Notes: generated by a model from the letters alone, not told the origin. Positions 1-9,235 are shown, counted from the first letter of the stretch. The stretch: DNA of 64,000 bases from an uncultured Bacteroidales bacterium (GCA_902799685.1 CADCBO010000004.1:124001-188000), one strand, 5' to 3'. Translations and numbers: made by a program.

Positions 1-811
1 AACTGGCCTTTGCCTCCTTGAGCTTGGCAATGACGCTCTTGGTGTGACCATGGGCTGTATCAATAACAATAGCATCGGCTCCAGCCTCCACCAGGGCTGC
101 CATGCGGTCCAAGGTATCAGCAGTAACGCCCACACCTGCAGCCACGCGCAGACGGCCCTTGCTGTCCTTGCATGCCATGGGTTTGTCCTTGGCCTTGGTA
201 ATATCCTTATATGTGATAAGGCCTACCAGCTTTCCGTTGTTATCTACAACAGGCAGTTTCTCAATCTTGTTCTCCTGCAGGATCTGTGAAGCGGCCTCCA
301 TATCAACCTGCTGGTGAGTGGTAACCAGATTCTCCTTGGTCATGACATCCTCTATCTTGACATCATAGTTGCGCTGGAACCTCAGGTCACGGTTTGTGAC
401 TATACCACACAGCTTGCCGTCCTCCTCCACGACAGGAATACCGCCGATATGATACTCTGCCATGAGAGCCAGGGCATCCTTGATTGTATTATGACGATGT
501 ATTGTGACTGGGTCATATATCATACCGTTTTCGGCTCGCTTTACAATGGCAACCTGACGCGCCTGCTCGGCTATTGACATATTCTTGTGAATTACACCGA
601 TACCGCCTTCACGTGCAATGGCAATGGCCATGCGTGATTCCGTTACGGTATCCATAGCTGCTGTCACGAACGGAATGTTCAGGCTGATGTTGCGTGAGAA
701 CCTTGAAGTAAGATTGATGTCACGCGGCAGAACCTCTGAATAAGCAGGAATAAGCAGGACATCATCAAATGTCAGGCCCTCCATTGCTACTCTATCTTCT
801 AAAAATGACAT
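1..811 (-). CDS. guaB: IMP dehydrogenase, C-terminus beyond the left edge
   Basis: Oxidises IMP to XMP with NAD, the committed step of GMP synthesis in the cytosol. Translating the minus strand from the ATG at 811 gives a protein starting MSFLEDRVAMEGLTFDDVLL, then the (beta/alpha)8 barrel start with TAAMDTVTES, and two CBS domains at about residues 95-205 (IGGIPVVEEDG, KLPVVDNNGK). The barrel resumes with GADAIVIDTAHGH. The catalytic Cys loop lies outside the window, so about 270 of the usual 490 residues are present. Only 16 bases separate its start from the recQ stop, so it is probably cotranscribed with recQ. Identity is certain; completeness cannot be judged. Confidence 0.95.
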   Translation of the reverse strand, partial: MSFLEDRVAMEGLTFDDVLLIPAYSEVLPRDINLTSRFSRNISLNIPFVTAAMDTVTESRMAIAIAREGGIGVIHKNMSIAEQARQVAIVKRAENGMIYDPVTIHRHNTIKDALALMAEYHIGGIPVVEEDGKLCGIVTNRDLRFQRNYDVKIEDVMTKENLVTTHQQVDMEAASQILQENKIEKLPVVDNNGKLVGLITYKDITKAKDKPMACKDSKGRLRVAAGVGVTADTLDRMAALVEAGADAIVIDTAHGHTKSVIAKLKEAKAS

Positions 812-827
812 AATATTGTATTGTTTG

Positions 828-3008
828 TTAGTTACCCATTTCTGATATGAACTTGATGCGTACCAGACGAATCTCCTCCTCACTGTAATCATCACCCAAC
901 TCGTCAATCGCATCATCTATGGAATCGCTCTCCGACTCACGGAAATACTCATATATATCCTCGGCACGGTCTTCGTCCATCACGCTCTCTATGAAGTAGT
1001 CTATGTCCAGTTTTGTTCCGGAATTGACTATTGCCTCAATCTCTGTCAGCAGCTCGTCAAAGTCTATTCCCTTGCTGATGGCAATATCGTCCAATGCCAC
1101 CTTCATGTCAATGCTCTGAATGATGCTGACCTTCAGTTTGGACTTATTAGCCACTGTCCTGACGCGGAGATCTTCGGGGCGCTCAATCTCATTCTCCTCG
1201 ACATGACGCTTTATCAGGTCAATGAACTCCTGGCCGTAACGCTTGGCTTTGCCTGCACCCACTCCCGGAATATTCTGGAGCTCCTCAATGGTTACGGGAT
1301 AAGTGGTAGCCATAGCTTCCAGAGACGGATCCTGGAATATCACGTACGGCGGAAGCTGAAGATGCTTGGAGAGTTTCTTGCGCAGGTCCTTAAGCATGGA
1401 GTAAAGCTCGGGATCCACTGCAAACGAACCGCCGCCACGCATCGGGCCCTCGGTCTCGTCATCGTCAAACTCCTTGTCCTCGACAATCAGGAATGACTTG
1501 GGGTTCTTCATGAAGTCACGTCCCTCTTCCGTTATCTTGAGCAGACCGTAGTTCTCAACATCCTTGCGGATATAGCCGGCAATCAGGGCCTGACGGATAA
1601 CGGCGTTCCAAGTCTTCTCCTCCTCGTCGGAACCGGAACCGAACACCTCCAGGTCATCGTGCATGTGGTCTGTTATCTCCGATGTCTCCTTACCAAGGAG
1701 CATATCGATGATATAATCAGCCTTGAAGTTCTCCTTGACAGCGGCGATACATTCAAGTACCGTCTCAAGCAGTTGCTGTGCCTCAACCTGCTTTTTGGGA
1801 TTAAGGCAGTTGTCGCAGTTACCGCAGTTATCCTCCTCATAGTTCTCGCCAAAGTAGTGGAGCAGAAGCTTTCTGCGGCAAACCGATGACTCACAGTAAG
1901 CGGTGGTCTCGGCCAGCAGCTGACGGCCTATATCCTGCTCGGCCAGAGGCTTGCCCTCAAGGAACTTTTCCAGTTTCTGGACATCCTTGCTGTTGTAGAA
2001 TGCTATGCACTGACCCTCACCGCCGTCACGTCCGGCGCGGCCTGTCTCCTGATAGTAGCCCTCAAGGCTCTTGGGAATATCATAGTGAATGACATAACGT
2101 ACATCGGGTTTGTCAATACCCATGCCGAACGCTATGGTGGCCACAATCACGTCAATCTTCTCCATTATGAAGGCGTCCTGCGTCTTGCTGCGTGCGGCAG
2201 CCTCCATTCCTGCATGATATGCCATGGCCGATATGTCATTGGCCTGAAGTATCTCGGCCAGTTCCTCAACCTTCTTGCGTGAAAGGCAGTATATGATGCC
2301 TGACTTGCCCGGATTGGACTTTATGAACTTGATTATGTCCTTGTCAACGTTCTTGGTCTTGGGCCTTACCTCATAGTACAGGTTGGGTCGGTTGAATGAT
2401 GACTTGAAATCCTTGGCATCCTGTATGCCCAGGTTCTTCTTTATGTCGTCACGCACCTTATTGGTGGCGGTAGCCGTGAGAGCAATGATAGGTGCCAGAC
2501 CTATCTCCTTCACTATATCCCGTATCTTGCGGTACTCAGGGCGGAAATCATGTCCCCATTCCGATATGCAGTGCGCCTCATCTATGGCATAGAAAGATAT
2601 CTTTATCTTCTTGAGGAAATCCACATTCTCCTCTTTGGTAAGTGACTCAGGAGCCACGTACAATAGTTTAGTCTTGCCCTCCAGTATGTCTGACTTGACA
2701 AGGTCTATGGAGGTCTTGTTCAGGGATGAATTGATGAAATGGGCAATACCGTCCTCCTCGCCCAGGTTACGCATGGCATCAACCTGGTTCTTCATAAGGG
2801 CGATAAGCGGCGATATGACGATGGCCGTACCTTCCATGACAAGAGCCGGAAGCTGATAGCAAAGGGACTTGCCTCCGCCTGTAGGCATAAGCACGAACGT
2901 GTCGTTGCCTGCCAGCAGGTTGCGGATTATCGCCTCCTGGTCTCCCTTGAAAGTGTCAAAGCCAAAATGAACTTTCAGTATTTCCTGCAGATTTACATCT
3001 TTTGTCAT
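828..3008 (-). CDS. recQ: ATP-dependent DNA helicase RecQ
   Basis: A 3'-5' helicase of recombination and fork repair. The 726 residues show Walker A (PTGGGKS, residues 42-48), a DEAH box (143-146), helicase C-terminal motif VI (QETGRAGRDG, about 320-329), and the RecQ zinc cluster (Cys377, 395, 398, 401). The winged-helix RQC follows, then an HRDC domain at about 534-602. A further C-terminal region of about 120 residues resembles the helix-turn-helix extension usual in Bacteroidetes RecQ, longer than the 610-residue E. coli enzyme. A promoter in the 125-base gap to clpX (3053-3084) suggests it can be expressed apart from tig-clpP-clpX. Confidence 0.95.
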   Translation of the reverse strand: MTKDVNLQEILKVHFGFDTFKGDQEAIIRNLLAGNDTFVLMPTGGGKSLCYQLPALVMEGTAIVISPLIALMKNQVDAMRNLGEEDGIAHFINSSLNKTSIDLVKSDILEGKTKLLYVAPESLTKEENVDFLKKIKISFYAIDEAHCISEWGHDFRPEYRKIRDIVKEIGLAPIIALTATATNKVRDDIKKNLGIQDAKDFKSSFNRPNLYYEVRPKTKNVDKDIIKFIKSNPGKSGIIYCLSRKKVEELAEILQANDISAMAYHAGMEAAARSKTQDAFIMEKIDVIVATIAFGMGIDKPDVRYVIHYDIPKSLEGYYQETGRAGRDGGEGQCIAFYNSKDVQKLEKFLEGKPLAEQDIGRQLLAETTAYCESSVCRRKLLLHYFGENYEEDNCGNCDNCLNPKKQVEAQQLLETVLECIAAVKENFKADYIIDMLLGKETSEITDHMHDDLEVFGSGSDEEEKTWNAVIRQALIAGYIRKDVENYGLLKITEEGRDFMKNPKSFLIVEDKEFDDDETEGPMRGGGSFAVDPELYSMLKDLRKKLSKHLQLPPYVIFQDPSLEAMATTYPVTIEELQNIPGVGAGKAKRYGQEFIDLIKRHVEENEIERPEDLRVRTVANKSKLKVSIIQSIDMKVALDDIAISKGIDFDELLTEIEAIVNSGTKLDIDYFIESVMDEDRAEDIYEYFRESESDSIDDAIDELGDDYSEEEIRLVRIKFISEMGN

Positions 3009-3052
3009 ACAAACAATAAAAAAGAATACTATCTATCCTATAGGATAAAGAA

Positions 3053-3084
3053 CAAAGTTAAGTACAAGTATTTTATACTTGCAA
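3053..3084 (-). promoter_or_regulatory. Bacteroidetes-type promoter for recQ-guaB
   Basis: On the minus strand TTG (3084-3082) is followed after 21 bases by TAACTTTG (3060-3053), matching the TTG/TAnnTTTG consensus of the Bacteroidetes primary sigma factor. It lies 45 bases before the recQ ATG. A small hairpin, CAAGTA/TACTTG, lies in the spacer. Confidence 0.6.
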
Positions 3085-3133
3085 ACTTTTTGACCAAAAA
3101 AAACGCAAATAATTTTAAAATGGACGCAACCGG

Positions 3134-4357
3134 TCAGGCATTCTCAAATACAGTGCCGTCAGCCTTGTCCAGCTGGGCCTTGGCATAGTCCAAAGTCACC
3201 GTATAGCTTTTTCTGCCCGATGACGGGGTGTCGTACATGGCATCAATCATTATGGTCTCCACTATAGACCTGAGACCGCGTGCGCCAAGCTTGAACTCAA
3301 TTGCCTTATCTACAATAAAATCCAACACCTCGGGCTGGAAGGTAAGCTCCACGCCGTCAAGCTTGAATATCTTTATATACTGGCGTACTATTGAATTCTT
3401 GGGTTCAGTAAGTATATTGCGCAGGGCTTCGCGGTCCAAAGGCTGGAGGCTGGTCACCACCGGCAGACGGCCTATGATTTCAGGTATAAGGCCATATGAC
3501 TTCAGATCCTGCGGCGACACATATTTCATCAGATTATTCAGGTCAACCTTACTGCGCTGCTCTACGGAGTCAAAGCCCACAACCTGAGTATTCAAGCGGT
3601 TGGCAATCTTGCGCTCAATGCCGTCAAACGCTCCGCCGCAGATAAACAGTATGTTCTTGGTGTTCACCTGTATGAACTTCTGCTCAGGATGCTTGCGTCC
3701 TCCCTGAGGGGGCACATTGACCACAGTGCCCTCAAGCAGTTTCAGGAGTCCCTGCTGTACACCCTCACCGCTTACGTCACGCGTAATCGAAGGATTGTCG
3801 CTCTTGCGGGCTATCTTGTCTATTTCATCTATGAATACTATTCCGCGTTCAGCTGCGGCCACATCATAATCGGCCACCTGAAGCAGACGGGACAGTATGC
3901 TCTCCACATCCTCGCCCACATAACCGGCCTCGGTCAGGACCGTGGCATCAACAATTGTGAACGGCACCTTGAGCAGACGAGCTATTGTCTTGGCCAGCAA
4001 TGTCTTGCCGGTACCGGTAGCACCCACAAGGATTATGTTGCTCTTCTCTATGTCAACATCATCGGTCTCAGGCTGGGTGATACGCTTGTAATGGTTGTAA
4101 ACGGCAACTGAAAGATAACGCTTGGCGGAATCCTGCCCTATGACATAGTCATCAAGGAATTTCTTTATCTCCTTGGGCTTGGGTACGGACTTCATCGTGA
4201 ATGACGGTTTATCCCCCTCCTGCTTGGCGTCGCGCACAATCTCTGCGGCACGCTCAACGCATTCGTTGCAGATACAGCCGTCTATTCCTGTTATGAGAAA
4301 ACCTACCTCCTTGTCGGTCCGGCCACAAAAGTTACAGCATTTATCCTTCTTTGCCAT
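3134..4357 (-). CDS. clpX: ClpX, ATP-binding subunit of the Clp protease
   Basis: AAA+ unfoldase that recognises substrates and threads them into ClpP. The 407 residues show the N-terminal zinc-binding domain (Cys8, 11, 30, 33), Walker A GATGTGKT (112-119), Walker B IVFIDEID (173-180) and the C-terminal small domain. Length is normal for the family. It starts 15 bases after the clpP stop, in the standard order tig-clpP-clpX, so unfoldase, peptidase and chaperone are made together. Confidence 0.97.
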   Translation of the reverse strand: MAKKDKCCNFCGRTDKEVGFLITGIDGCICNECVERAAEIVRDAKQEGDKPSFTMKSVPKPKEIKKFLDDYVIGQDSAKRYLSVAVYNHYKRITQPETDDVDIEKSNIILVGATGTGKTLLAKTIARLLKVPFTIVDATVLTEAGYVGEDVESILSRLLQVADYDVAAAERGIVFIDEIDKIARKSDNPSITRDVSGEGVQQGLLKLLEGTVVNVPPQGGRKHPEQKFIQVNTKNILFICGGAFDGIERKIANRLNTQVVGFDSVEQRSKVDLNNLMKYVSPQDLKSYGLIPEIIGRLPVVTSLQPLDREALRNILTEPKNSIVRQYIKIFKLDGVELTFQPEVLDFIVDKAIEFKLGARGLRSIVETIMIDAMYDTPSSGRKSYTVTLDYAKAQLDKADGTVFENA

Positions 4358-4372
4358 GCAGTCAGAATCTTC

Positions 4373-5038
4373 TTACTTGCGCTTTTCCAACACCTGGTCA
4401 ATCATGCCGTACTCCTTGGCCTCCTGCGCTGACATCCAGTAGTCACGGTCACTGTCGGCCCACACCTTTTCAAACGGTGTGTGTGAGTGTTCCGAAATGA
4501 TTGTGTAAAGTTCTTTCTTCATCTTCTGGATCTCACGCGCAGTAATCTCAATGTCACTGGCCTGACCCTGAACACCACCCAGAGGCTGGTGAATCATGAC
4601 GCGGCTATGAGGCAGAGCCGAGCGCTTGCCCTCCTGACCGGATACCAGAAGCACGGCTGCCATACTGGCTGCCATACCCGTGCAGATAGTTGCCACGGGA
4701 CTGGAGATGAACTGCATTGTATCATAAATTCCCAATCCGGCGGTAACGCTTCCACCGGGGGAGTTCAGATATATCGAGATCTCTTTCGATGAATCCACCG
4801 AGTCCAGATAAAGCAGCTGGGCCTGGATCGTATTGGCTGTATAGTCACTGATTTCCGTACCCAGGAATATGATGCGGTCCATCATAAGACGTGAGAAAAC
4901 ATCCATCTGGGTCACGTTCAGCTGACGCTCCTCAAGGATATAGGGGTTCAGATACTGGAACTCTGCCTTGATGACATCATCCAATGTCTGGCTGTTCATT
5001 CCAAGATGACGGACAGCGTATTTACGGAAATCGTCCAT
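4373..5038 (-). CDS. clpP: ATP-dependent Clp protease proteolytic subunit
   Basis: Serine peptidase that forms the tetradecameric chamber used by ClpX. The 221-residue sequence has the catalytic Ser125 in GMAASMAAVL, His150 in MIHQPLGG, and an Asp at about 199 in DRDYWMSA. An N-terminal stretch of about 25 residues precedes the mature-like sequence, as in Bacteroides homologues. It lies between tig (38 bases upstream) and clpX (15 bases downstream) in one apparent operon. Confidence 0.97.
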   Translation of the reverse strand: MDDFRKYAVRHLGMNSQTLDDVIKAEFQYLNPYILEERQLNVTQMDVFSRLMMDRIIFLGTEISDYTANTIQAQLLYLDSVDSSKEISIYLNSPGGSVTAGLGIYDTMQFISSPVATICTGMAASMAAVLLVSGQEGKRSALPHSRVMIHQPLGGVQGQASDIEITAREIQKMKKELYTIISEHSHTPFEKVWADSDRDYWMSAQEAKEYGMIDQVLEKRK

Positions 5039-5076
5039 TGCCCTTACTTTTAAGTTAGACTCTGTTATATATACTC

Positions 5077-6459
5077 TTATTTCTTGGTTTTCTTTCCCTT
5101 GGCGGCATCGGCAGGCTCAAAGAGCTTGTTGAACTCGTCAATGGTAACCTTCTTGTTCTTGAGCTTTACCTCCTTCTTGACGGCGGCGGTAAGCTTGGAT
5201 TCGATGGCACGGTTTACAAGGCCGTCAACGGTCTCACGCTTCTTGAGCATCTCCTTTGAGTAGTTGTCAAGCAGTTCATAAGGAATGTTCATCATGCCGT
5301 ACTGGGCAAACTGGGCGCGGGTAGCCTCACGGGCCATAGCCTTTACATCGGCATCCTCAACCTTTATTCCGAACTTCTCCACAAGCTTCTCCTGGATAAG
5401 GTGCCATGAAAGCTCCTCAAGGCTGCGCTGGAATGTGGCCTCATCCTGCTCTGCATCGGGCTTGTTGGCCTTCATGATACGCTTGAGCAGATTCTCGGCG
5501 TACTCCAGCTTACCAACCTTTTCCATCATATAGGCACGGACATCAAGCAGGAACTTATAGTCGCTGTCGGGAACAAAGCTCTGAGCCAGTGACTCCGCAA
5601 CCTTGGCACGGAAACCGGCTTCATCCTTGACAACGTCCTTGCCGAACACGCGGTCAAATACCTCCTGGTTCAGCTCGCTCTCTACAAAGCGGGTTATATC
5701 CTGAACTGTAAGTGAGAAATCGGCATCAATACCCTCAACCTCCTCTTTCTTCTTGTTAAGGAGTGAGGATATCTCTATAGCGTTGCCCTCATAAGCCTTG
5801 GCGGGATTGAACTTGATGGCATCACCCTTCTTGGCCTTGGCAAACAGCTTCTTCTGAGCGGCATCCTTGATGTACTGGGGCATCAGGGTGGCACCCTCAA
5901 CAACTATACCGCCATCCTTGGCTGAACCATCGGCGTTAAGCTCTACAAGCTGACCCTTAATTACATCATTCTCCTGATAGGCATCAACCTGCTCGTAATG
6001 ACCGTTCTGCTGGGTGTAGGCCTTGACCTGGTTGTCAACCATCTCATCGGTCACCTTTATCTCGTAATATGTTATGGCATCATCCTTGCCTATCTCCGCG
6101 TTGAACTGCGGAGCAAGTGCGATGTCAAAGTAGAATGTCTGCTCGTCGGCATCAAGGCTCAAGCCGGCCTCCTTCTCATCGTTGGGAAGCGGTTCGCCAA
6201 GCATATCTATCTTGTTGTCCTTGATGTAGCTGAATACTTTTTCCTGAAGGATCTTGTTGATTTCATCGGCCTTGATGGACTTGCCGTACATCTTCTGCAC
6301 CAGTCCCATGGGAACCATACCCGGACGGAAACCCGGCATCTGCATCTTCTTTCTGGCATCCTTGAGAGCCTTATCCACATTCTCCTGATAATCAGCCTTG
6401 TCCATGCTGACGGTAAGCAGGCCCTGTACCTTACTTACATTCTCAAACTTTACGTTCAT
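5077..6459 (-). CDS. tig: Trigger factor, ribosome-associated chaperone
   Basis: Binds nascent chains at the ribosome exit. The 460 residues carry the N-terminal ribosome-binding domain with the signature loop GFRPGMVPMGLV (about 44-55), a central region in place of the FKBP-like domain, and a long helical C-terminal domain ending in a Lys-rich tail (AKGKKTKK). It is first in the tig-clpP-clpX operon. A possible -7 element TAATTTTG on the minus strand (6513-6506) lies about 45 bases upstream of the ATG; I see no well-spaced TTG partner. Confidence 0.93.
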   Translation of the reverse strand: MNVKFENVSKVQGLLTVSMDKADYQENVDKALKDARKKMQMPGFRPGMVPMGLVQKMYGKSIKADEINKILQEKVFSYIKDNKIDMLGEPLPNDEKEAGLSLDADEQTFYFDIALAPQFNAEIGKDDAITYYEIKVTDEMVDNQVKAYTQQNGHYEQVDAYQENDVIKGQLVELNADGSAKDGGIVVEGATLMPQYIKDAAQKKLFAKAKKGDAIKFNPAKAYEGNAIEISSLLNKKKEEVEGIDADFSLTVQDITRFVESELNQEVFDRVFGKDVVKDEAGFRAKVAESLAQSFVPDSDYKFLLDVRAYMMEKVGKLEYAENLLKRIMKANKPDAEQDEATFQRSLEELSWHLIQEKLVEKFGIKVEDADVKAMAREATRAQFAQYGMMNIPYELLDNYSKEMLKKRETVDGLVNRAIESKLTAAVKKEVKLKNKKVTIDEFNKLFEPADAAKGKKTKK

Positions 6460-6581
6460 TCTGTACTTATGATTGTAGTATAACTCGTCTTTTTTAATTA
6501 GGGTGCAAAATTAGTTTAATTACTTCAAATGGTGAAATAATTGAGAATTTTTAGCAGTCTGCTCGGTTGGAAGGGCTCACT

Positions 6582-6632
6582 GGGGACGGTTCTTTTTGTG
6601 CCCTTGCCAAGGGCACAAAAAGAACCGTCCCC
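6582..6632. repeat. Perfect 25-bp inverted repeat, REP-like hairpin
   Basis: Arms 6582-6606 and 6608-6632 are exact reverse complements around one central base. Each arm starts GGGGACGGTT and has a TTTTTGTGCCCTTG inner half. It lies in the divergent tig/lptB spacer, upstream of the lptB promoter. It lacks a terminal T run and is not placed at a gene end, so a terminator role is not favoured. Arms of the type GGGGACGGTTCT recall REP/REPIN sequences mobilised by IS200-like REP-associated transposases; that assignment rests on memory of the motif. No transposase gene is in the window. Confidence 0.75.
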
Positions 6633-6650
6633 TATCAGCGCTCTCTAGCC

Positions 6651-6681
6651 TTGTTAATGTTATTAAATTGCACTATCTTTG
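6651..6681 (+). promoter_or_regulatory. Bacteroidetes-type promoter for lptB
   Basis: TTG at 6651-6653, 20 bases, then TATCTTTG at 6674-6681: a full match to the consensus. The ATG at 6689 begins only 7 bases after the -7 element, so the mRNA would be leaderless or nearly so if that ATG is used. Confidence 0.7.
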
Positions 6682-6688
6682 CAAAAGT

Positions 6689-7465
6689 ATGGAAGAGATT
6701 CAAGAGCAGACACCTGACCACAAGATGGTCCTGAGGACAGAGAATCTTGTAAAACGGTACGGAAAGCGCACCGTGGTAAATCATGTCTCGTTTGATGTAA
6801 AACAAGGCGAGATAGTAGGTTTGCTTGGCCCCAACGGAGCCGGCAAGACCACATCGTTCTACATGACCACAGGTCTTATAACGCCCAATGAGGGCCATAT
6901 ATATCTGGATGACCAGGATATCACTGACTATCCGGTCTATAAGCGTGCCCGCGCAGGTGTAGGCTATCTGGCACAGGAGGCCAGCGTGTTCCGCAAAATG
7001 AGTGTCGAAGATAACATAGCATCCGTTCTTGAACTTACCGGAAGACCTCTTGAGTACCAGCGCGAGAAACTGGAGAGCCTCATTGCAGAGTTCCGCCTCC
7101 AGAAGGTACGCAAGAATCTGGGCGACCGCCTATCGGGTGGTGAGCGCCGCCGTACTGAAATAGCCCGCTGCCTGGCCATTGAACCCAAGTTCATAATGCT
7201 GGACGAGCCGTTCGCCGGCGTCGATCCCATAGCAGTGGAGGATATTCAGCAGATAGTGTGGAAACTCAAGGACCGCAACATAGGTATCCTCATAACTGAC
7301 CATAACGTACACGAAACCCTAAGTATAACAGACCGCGCCTACCTGCTGTTTGAAGGACGCATCCTGTTCCAGGGCAAGCCTGAGGAACTGGCCGAAAATC
7401 CTATAGTCAGGGAGAAATATCTGAGCCAGAGCTTTGAACTTAAAAAGAAGAACTTCCAGAAGTGA
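6689..7465 (+). CDS. lptB: LPS export ABC transporter ATP-binding protein LptB
   Basis: ATPase of the LptBFG complex, which pulls lipopolysaccharide from the inner membrane towards the outer membrane. The 258 residues contain Walker A GPNGAGKT (47-54), the Q-loop, signature LSGGERRR (148-155), Walker B FIMLDEPFAGVDP (about 168-180) and the switch His in ITDHNVHET. I take the ATG at 6689. The ATG at 6725 (giving MVLRTENLVKRYG) is where many homologues begin and would leave a leader of about 40 bases after the promoter. The stop overlaps the start of the secreted metalloprotease gene. Confidence 0.93.
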   Translation: MEEIQEQTPDHKMVLRTENLVKRYGKRTVVNHVSFDVKQGEIVGLLGPNGAGKTTSFYMTTGLITPNEGHIYLDDQDITDYPVYKRARAGVGYLAQEASVFRKMSVEDNIASVLELTGRPLEYQREKLESLIAEFRLQKVRKNLGDRLSGGERRRTEIARCLAIEPKFIMLDEPFAGVDPIAVEDIQQIVWKLKDRNIGILITDHNVHETLSITDRAYLLFEGRILFQGKPEELAENPIVREKYLSQSFELKKKNFQK

Positions 7466-9126
7466 GACTTAGCAGGTACATATCCGTCTTATGTGCTGCC
7501 TTATTGTTCGTGATGACGGCCCGGGCAGTCCAGATACGCAGGGAACCCGGCCATCGTTTACCTGAATACATACTCCCCACTGACCGTGACAATCCCATGC
7601 TATGGTCGGACAATTCATCCTCCATACTCACCCGGGCTGCCGTTCCAGGCGTCTATGCCAACAATGACATTCCCAGAACCGGCACCATAGAATACCCCCT
7701 CATCCTGGTTGATTTCATAGACTGTCCTTTTACACTCCGCGACACGCTAGCCTTGCTGGAACGTTATGAAAAGATGTTCAATGAACAGGGATACACCGAT
7801 ACAATCGGATTCATACATAATGGAGTCAGATATTACGGGGCTACCGGTAGTGTATCGGATTATTTCAGGGACCAGTCTTACGGACAGTATGTGCCCAAGT
7901 TCAAGATAATAGGCCCCGTCCATCCGTCCAAAGGGTACGCCTATTACGGGAAGGGTACAAAAGACGACAATATCAATATGCTTGTACGCGAAATATGCAG
8001 ACTTGTAATAGAGAACGGACTGGCTGACCTGTCAGGATACGCACGTAACGGAACCATTGACCAGCTTTCAATCATATATGCAGGACGCGGCGAGAATTAT
8101 GACGGGGCCGATGTCAACACCATCTGGCCGCAAGCCAGCTACCTGGATATTGACAACAGGAATGAACCTGCCATATACAAAAGCGGAATCAGAAAGATCA
8201 AATTCGCCTGCTCATGCGAGTTGTTCTGGGATTCGGATTCCATTCCTGACGGCATAGGCACTTTCTGCCATGAGTTCTCCCACACGCTTGGACTGCCCGA
8301 TTTCTACAACACCTCGTCCGAATCGGAATCCATAACAGATGCCTCCATGGGCTACTGGAGCATTATGGATTACGGGATTTATGAGAATGGAGGGTTCTCG
8401 CCTGTGGGCTATACCGCATTTGAAAAATACTCTCTGGGATGGATGGACATTGAAGAGATTGACTATTCAGGATACTATTACCTCAATGAAATAGGAACCA
8501 AGCCCCAACCGGAGGCAGGCATCCATTCCGCATACAGGCTCAACACCGGCCTTGATGACCAGTTCATAATTCTGGAGAACCATAACGGAACCGGATGGTA
8601 CAAGTATCAGGCTTGCCAAGGACTGATGGTCACAGCGGTCAATTATGACAACAACAGATGGGTTGGCAATAACGTCAACAACCAGAAAAACAACAAAAGA
8701 TATGCAATCCTGCCTGCCGACAACGATTATGACAGGAACACCAACTCAGGTGACCTGTTCCCCTATAAGGACATTGACAGCATCACCACGCTTGGAACTC
8801 CCGTACTCAAAGCCGGTACGTCATATCCTTTGTATTCCATTTATGACATAAAACTTGAAAACGGTCTGGTATCATTCCATGCAAGACCGGACATACACTC
8901 GGCAGTTGAAAGCCACCCGGATCAGGAAATCTCAATCAGCGTAACTGACGGCGAACTCTCCGTGACAGCCCCCACGGGAAGCAGTCTGACAGTATTCGAC
9001 ATTTCCGGCAAGGCCATACTGCATACCTTGACTACAGAGCCCCGGCAACTTATCAGTCTGCCGGGAAAGGGCATCTGGATTGTCAAATGCGGCAACAAGG
9101 TCAGGAAGTTGAGAATTGAGAATTGA
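7462..9126 (+). CDS. Secreted M6-family metalloprotease with T9SS-like C-terminal domain
   Basis: The 554-residue protein begins with a signal peptide (hydrophobic residues 5-22). A zinc metalloprotease domain carries HEFSHTLGLPD (270-280), the HExxHxxGxxD pattern of M6 (immune inhibitor A-like) peptidases, then a Met-turn-like SMGYWSIMDYG. The last 80 residues (after about 475) look like a type A T9SS sorting domain: VFDISGKAI, a Gly-containing turn, IWIVKCGNKVRKLRI. Start is GTG at 7462, overlapping the lptB stop as GTGA; the next in-frame Met would cut into the signal peptide. The last codons (IEN) come from a short repeat. Predicted surface-bound or released; substrate unknown. Confidence 0.85.
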   Translation: MRLSRYISVLCAALLFVMTARAVQIRREPGHRLPEYILPTDRDNPMLWSDNSSSILTRAAVPGVYANNDIPRTGTIEYPLILVDFIDCPFTLRDTLALLERYEKMFNEQGYTDTIGFIHNGVRYYGATGSVSDYFRDQSYGQYVPKFKIIGPVHPSKGYAYYGKGTKDDNINMLVREICRLVIENGLADLSGYARNGTIDQLSIIYAGRGENYDGADVNTIWPQASYLDIDNRNEPAIYKSGIRKIKFACSCELFWDSDSIPDGIGTFCHEFSHTLGLPDFYNTSSESESITDASMGYWSIMDYGIYENGGFSPVGYTAFEKYSLGWMDIEEIDYSGYYYLNEIGTKPQPEAGIHSAYRLNTGLDDQFIILENHNGTGWYKYQACQGLMVTAVNYDNNRWVGNNVNNQKNNKRYAILPADNDYDRNTNSGDLFPYKDIDSITTLGTPVLKAGTSYPLYSIYDIKLENGLVSFHARPDIHSAVESHPDQEISISVTDGELSVTAPTGSSLTVFDISGKAILHTLTTEPRQLISLPGKGIWIVKCGNKVRKLRIEN

Positions 9127-9140
9127 AAATTGAGAATTTA
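9109..9140. repeat. AATTGAGAATT-type short repeat, left copy
   Basis: Degenerate tandem of TTGAGAA units that encodes the last residues and stop of the metalloprotease. It forms an inverted pair with 9203-9235 around a terminator hairpin. Related copies lie at 46584-46603, 46638-46650 and 63099-63126. Confidence 0.7.
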
Positions 9141-9170
9141 CCATGCGGTGCGTAAAACCCGCGACATTTA

Positions 9171-9203
9171 AAAACGAGCGAAGATTTTCGCTCGTTTTTT
9201 ATA
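9171..9203. terminator. Bidirectional terminator between metalloprotease gene and der
   Basis: Arms AAAACGAGCGAA (9171-9182) and TTCGCTCGTTTT (9187-9198) around GATT, with T-rich flanks for both directions. It sits between two convergent genes. Confidence 0.85.
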
Positions 9204-9235
9204 ATTCTCAATTCTCAATTTTCACTTCTCAATTT
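9203..9235. repeat. AATTGAGAATT-type short repeat, right copy
   Basis: Units of ATTCTCA in inverse orientation to 9109-9140, ending at the der stop codon. Together with the left copy it extends the terminator into an imperfect palindrome about 125 bases long. Confidence 0.7.
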
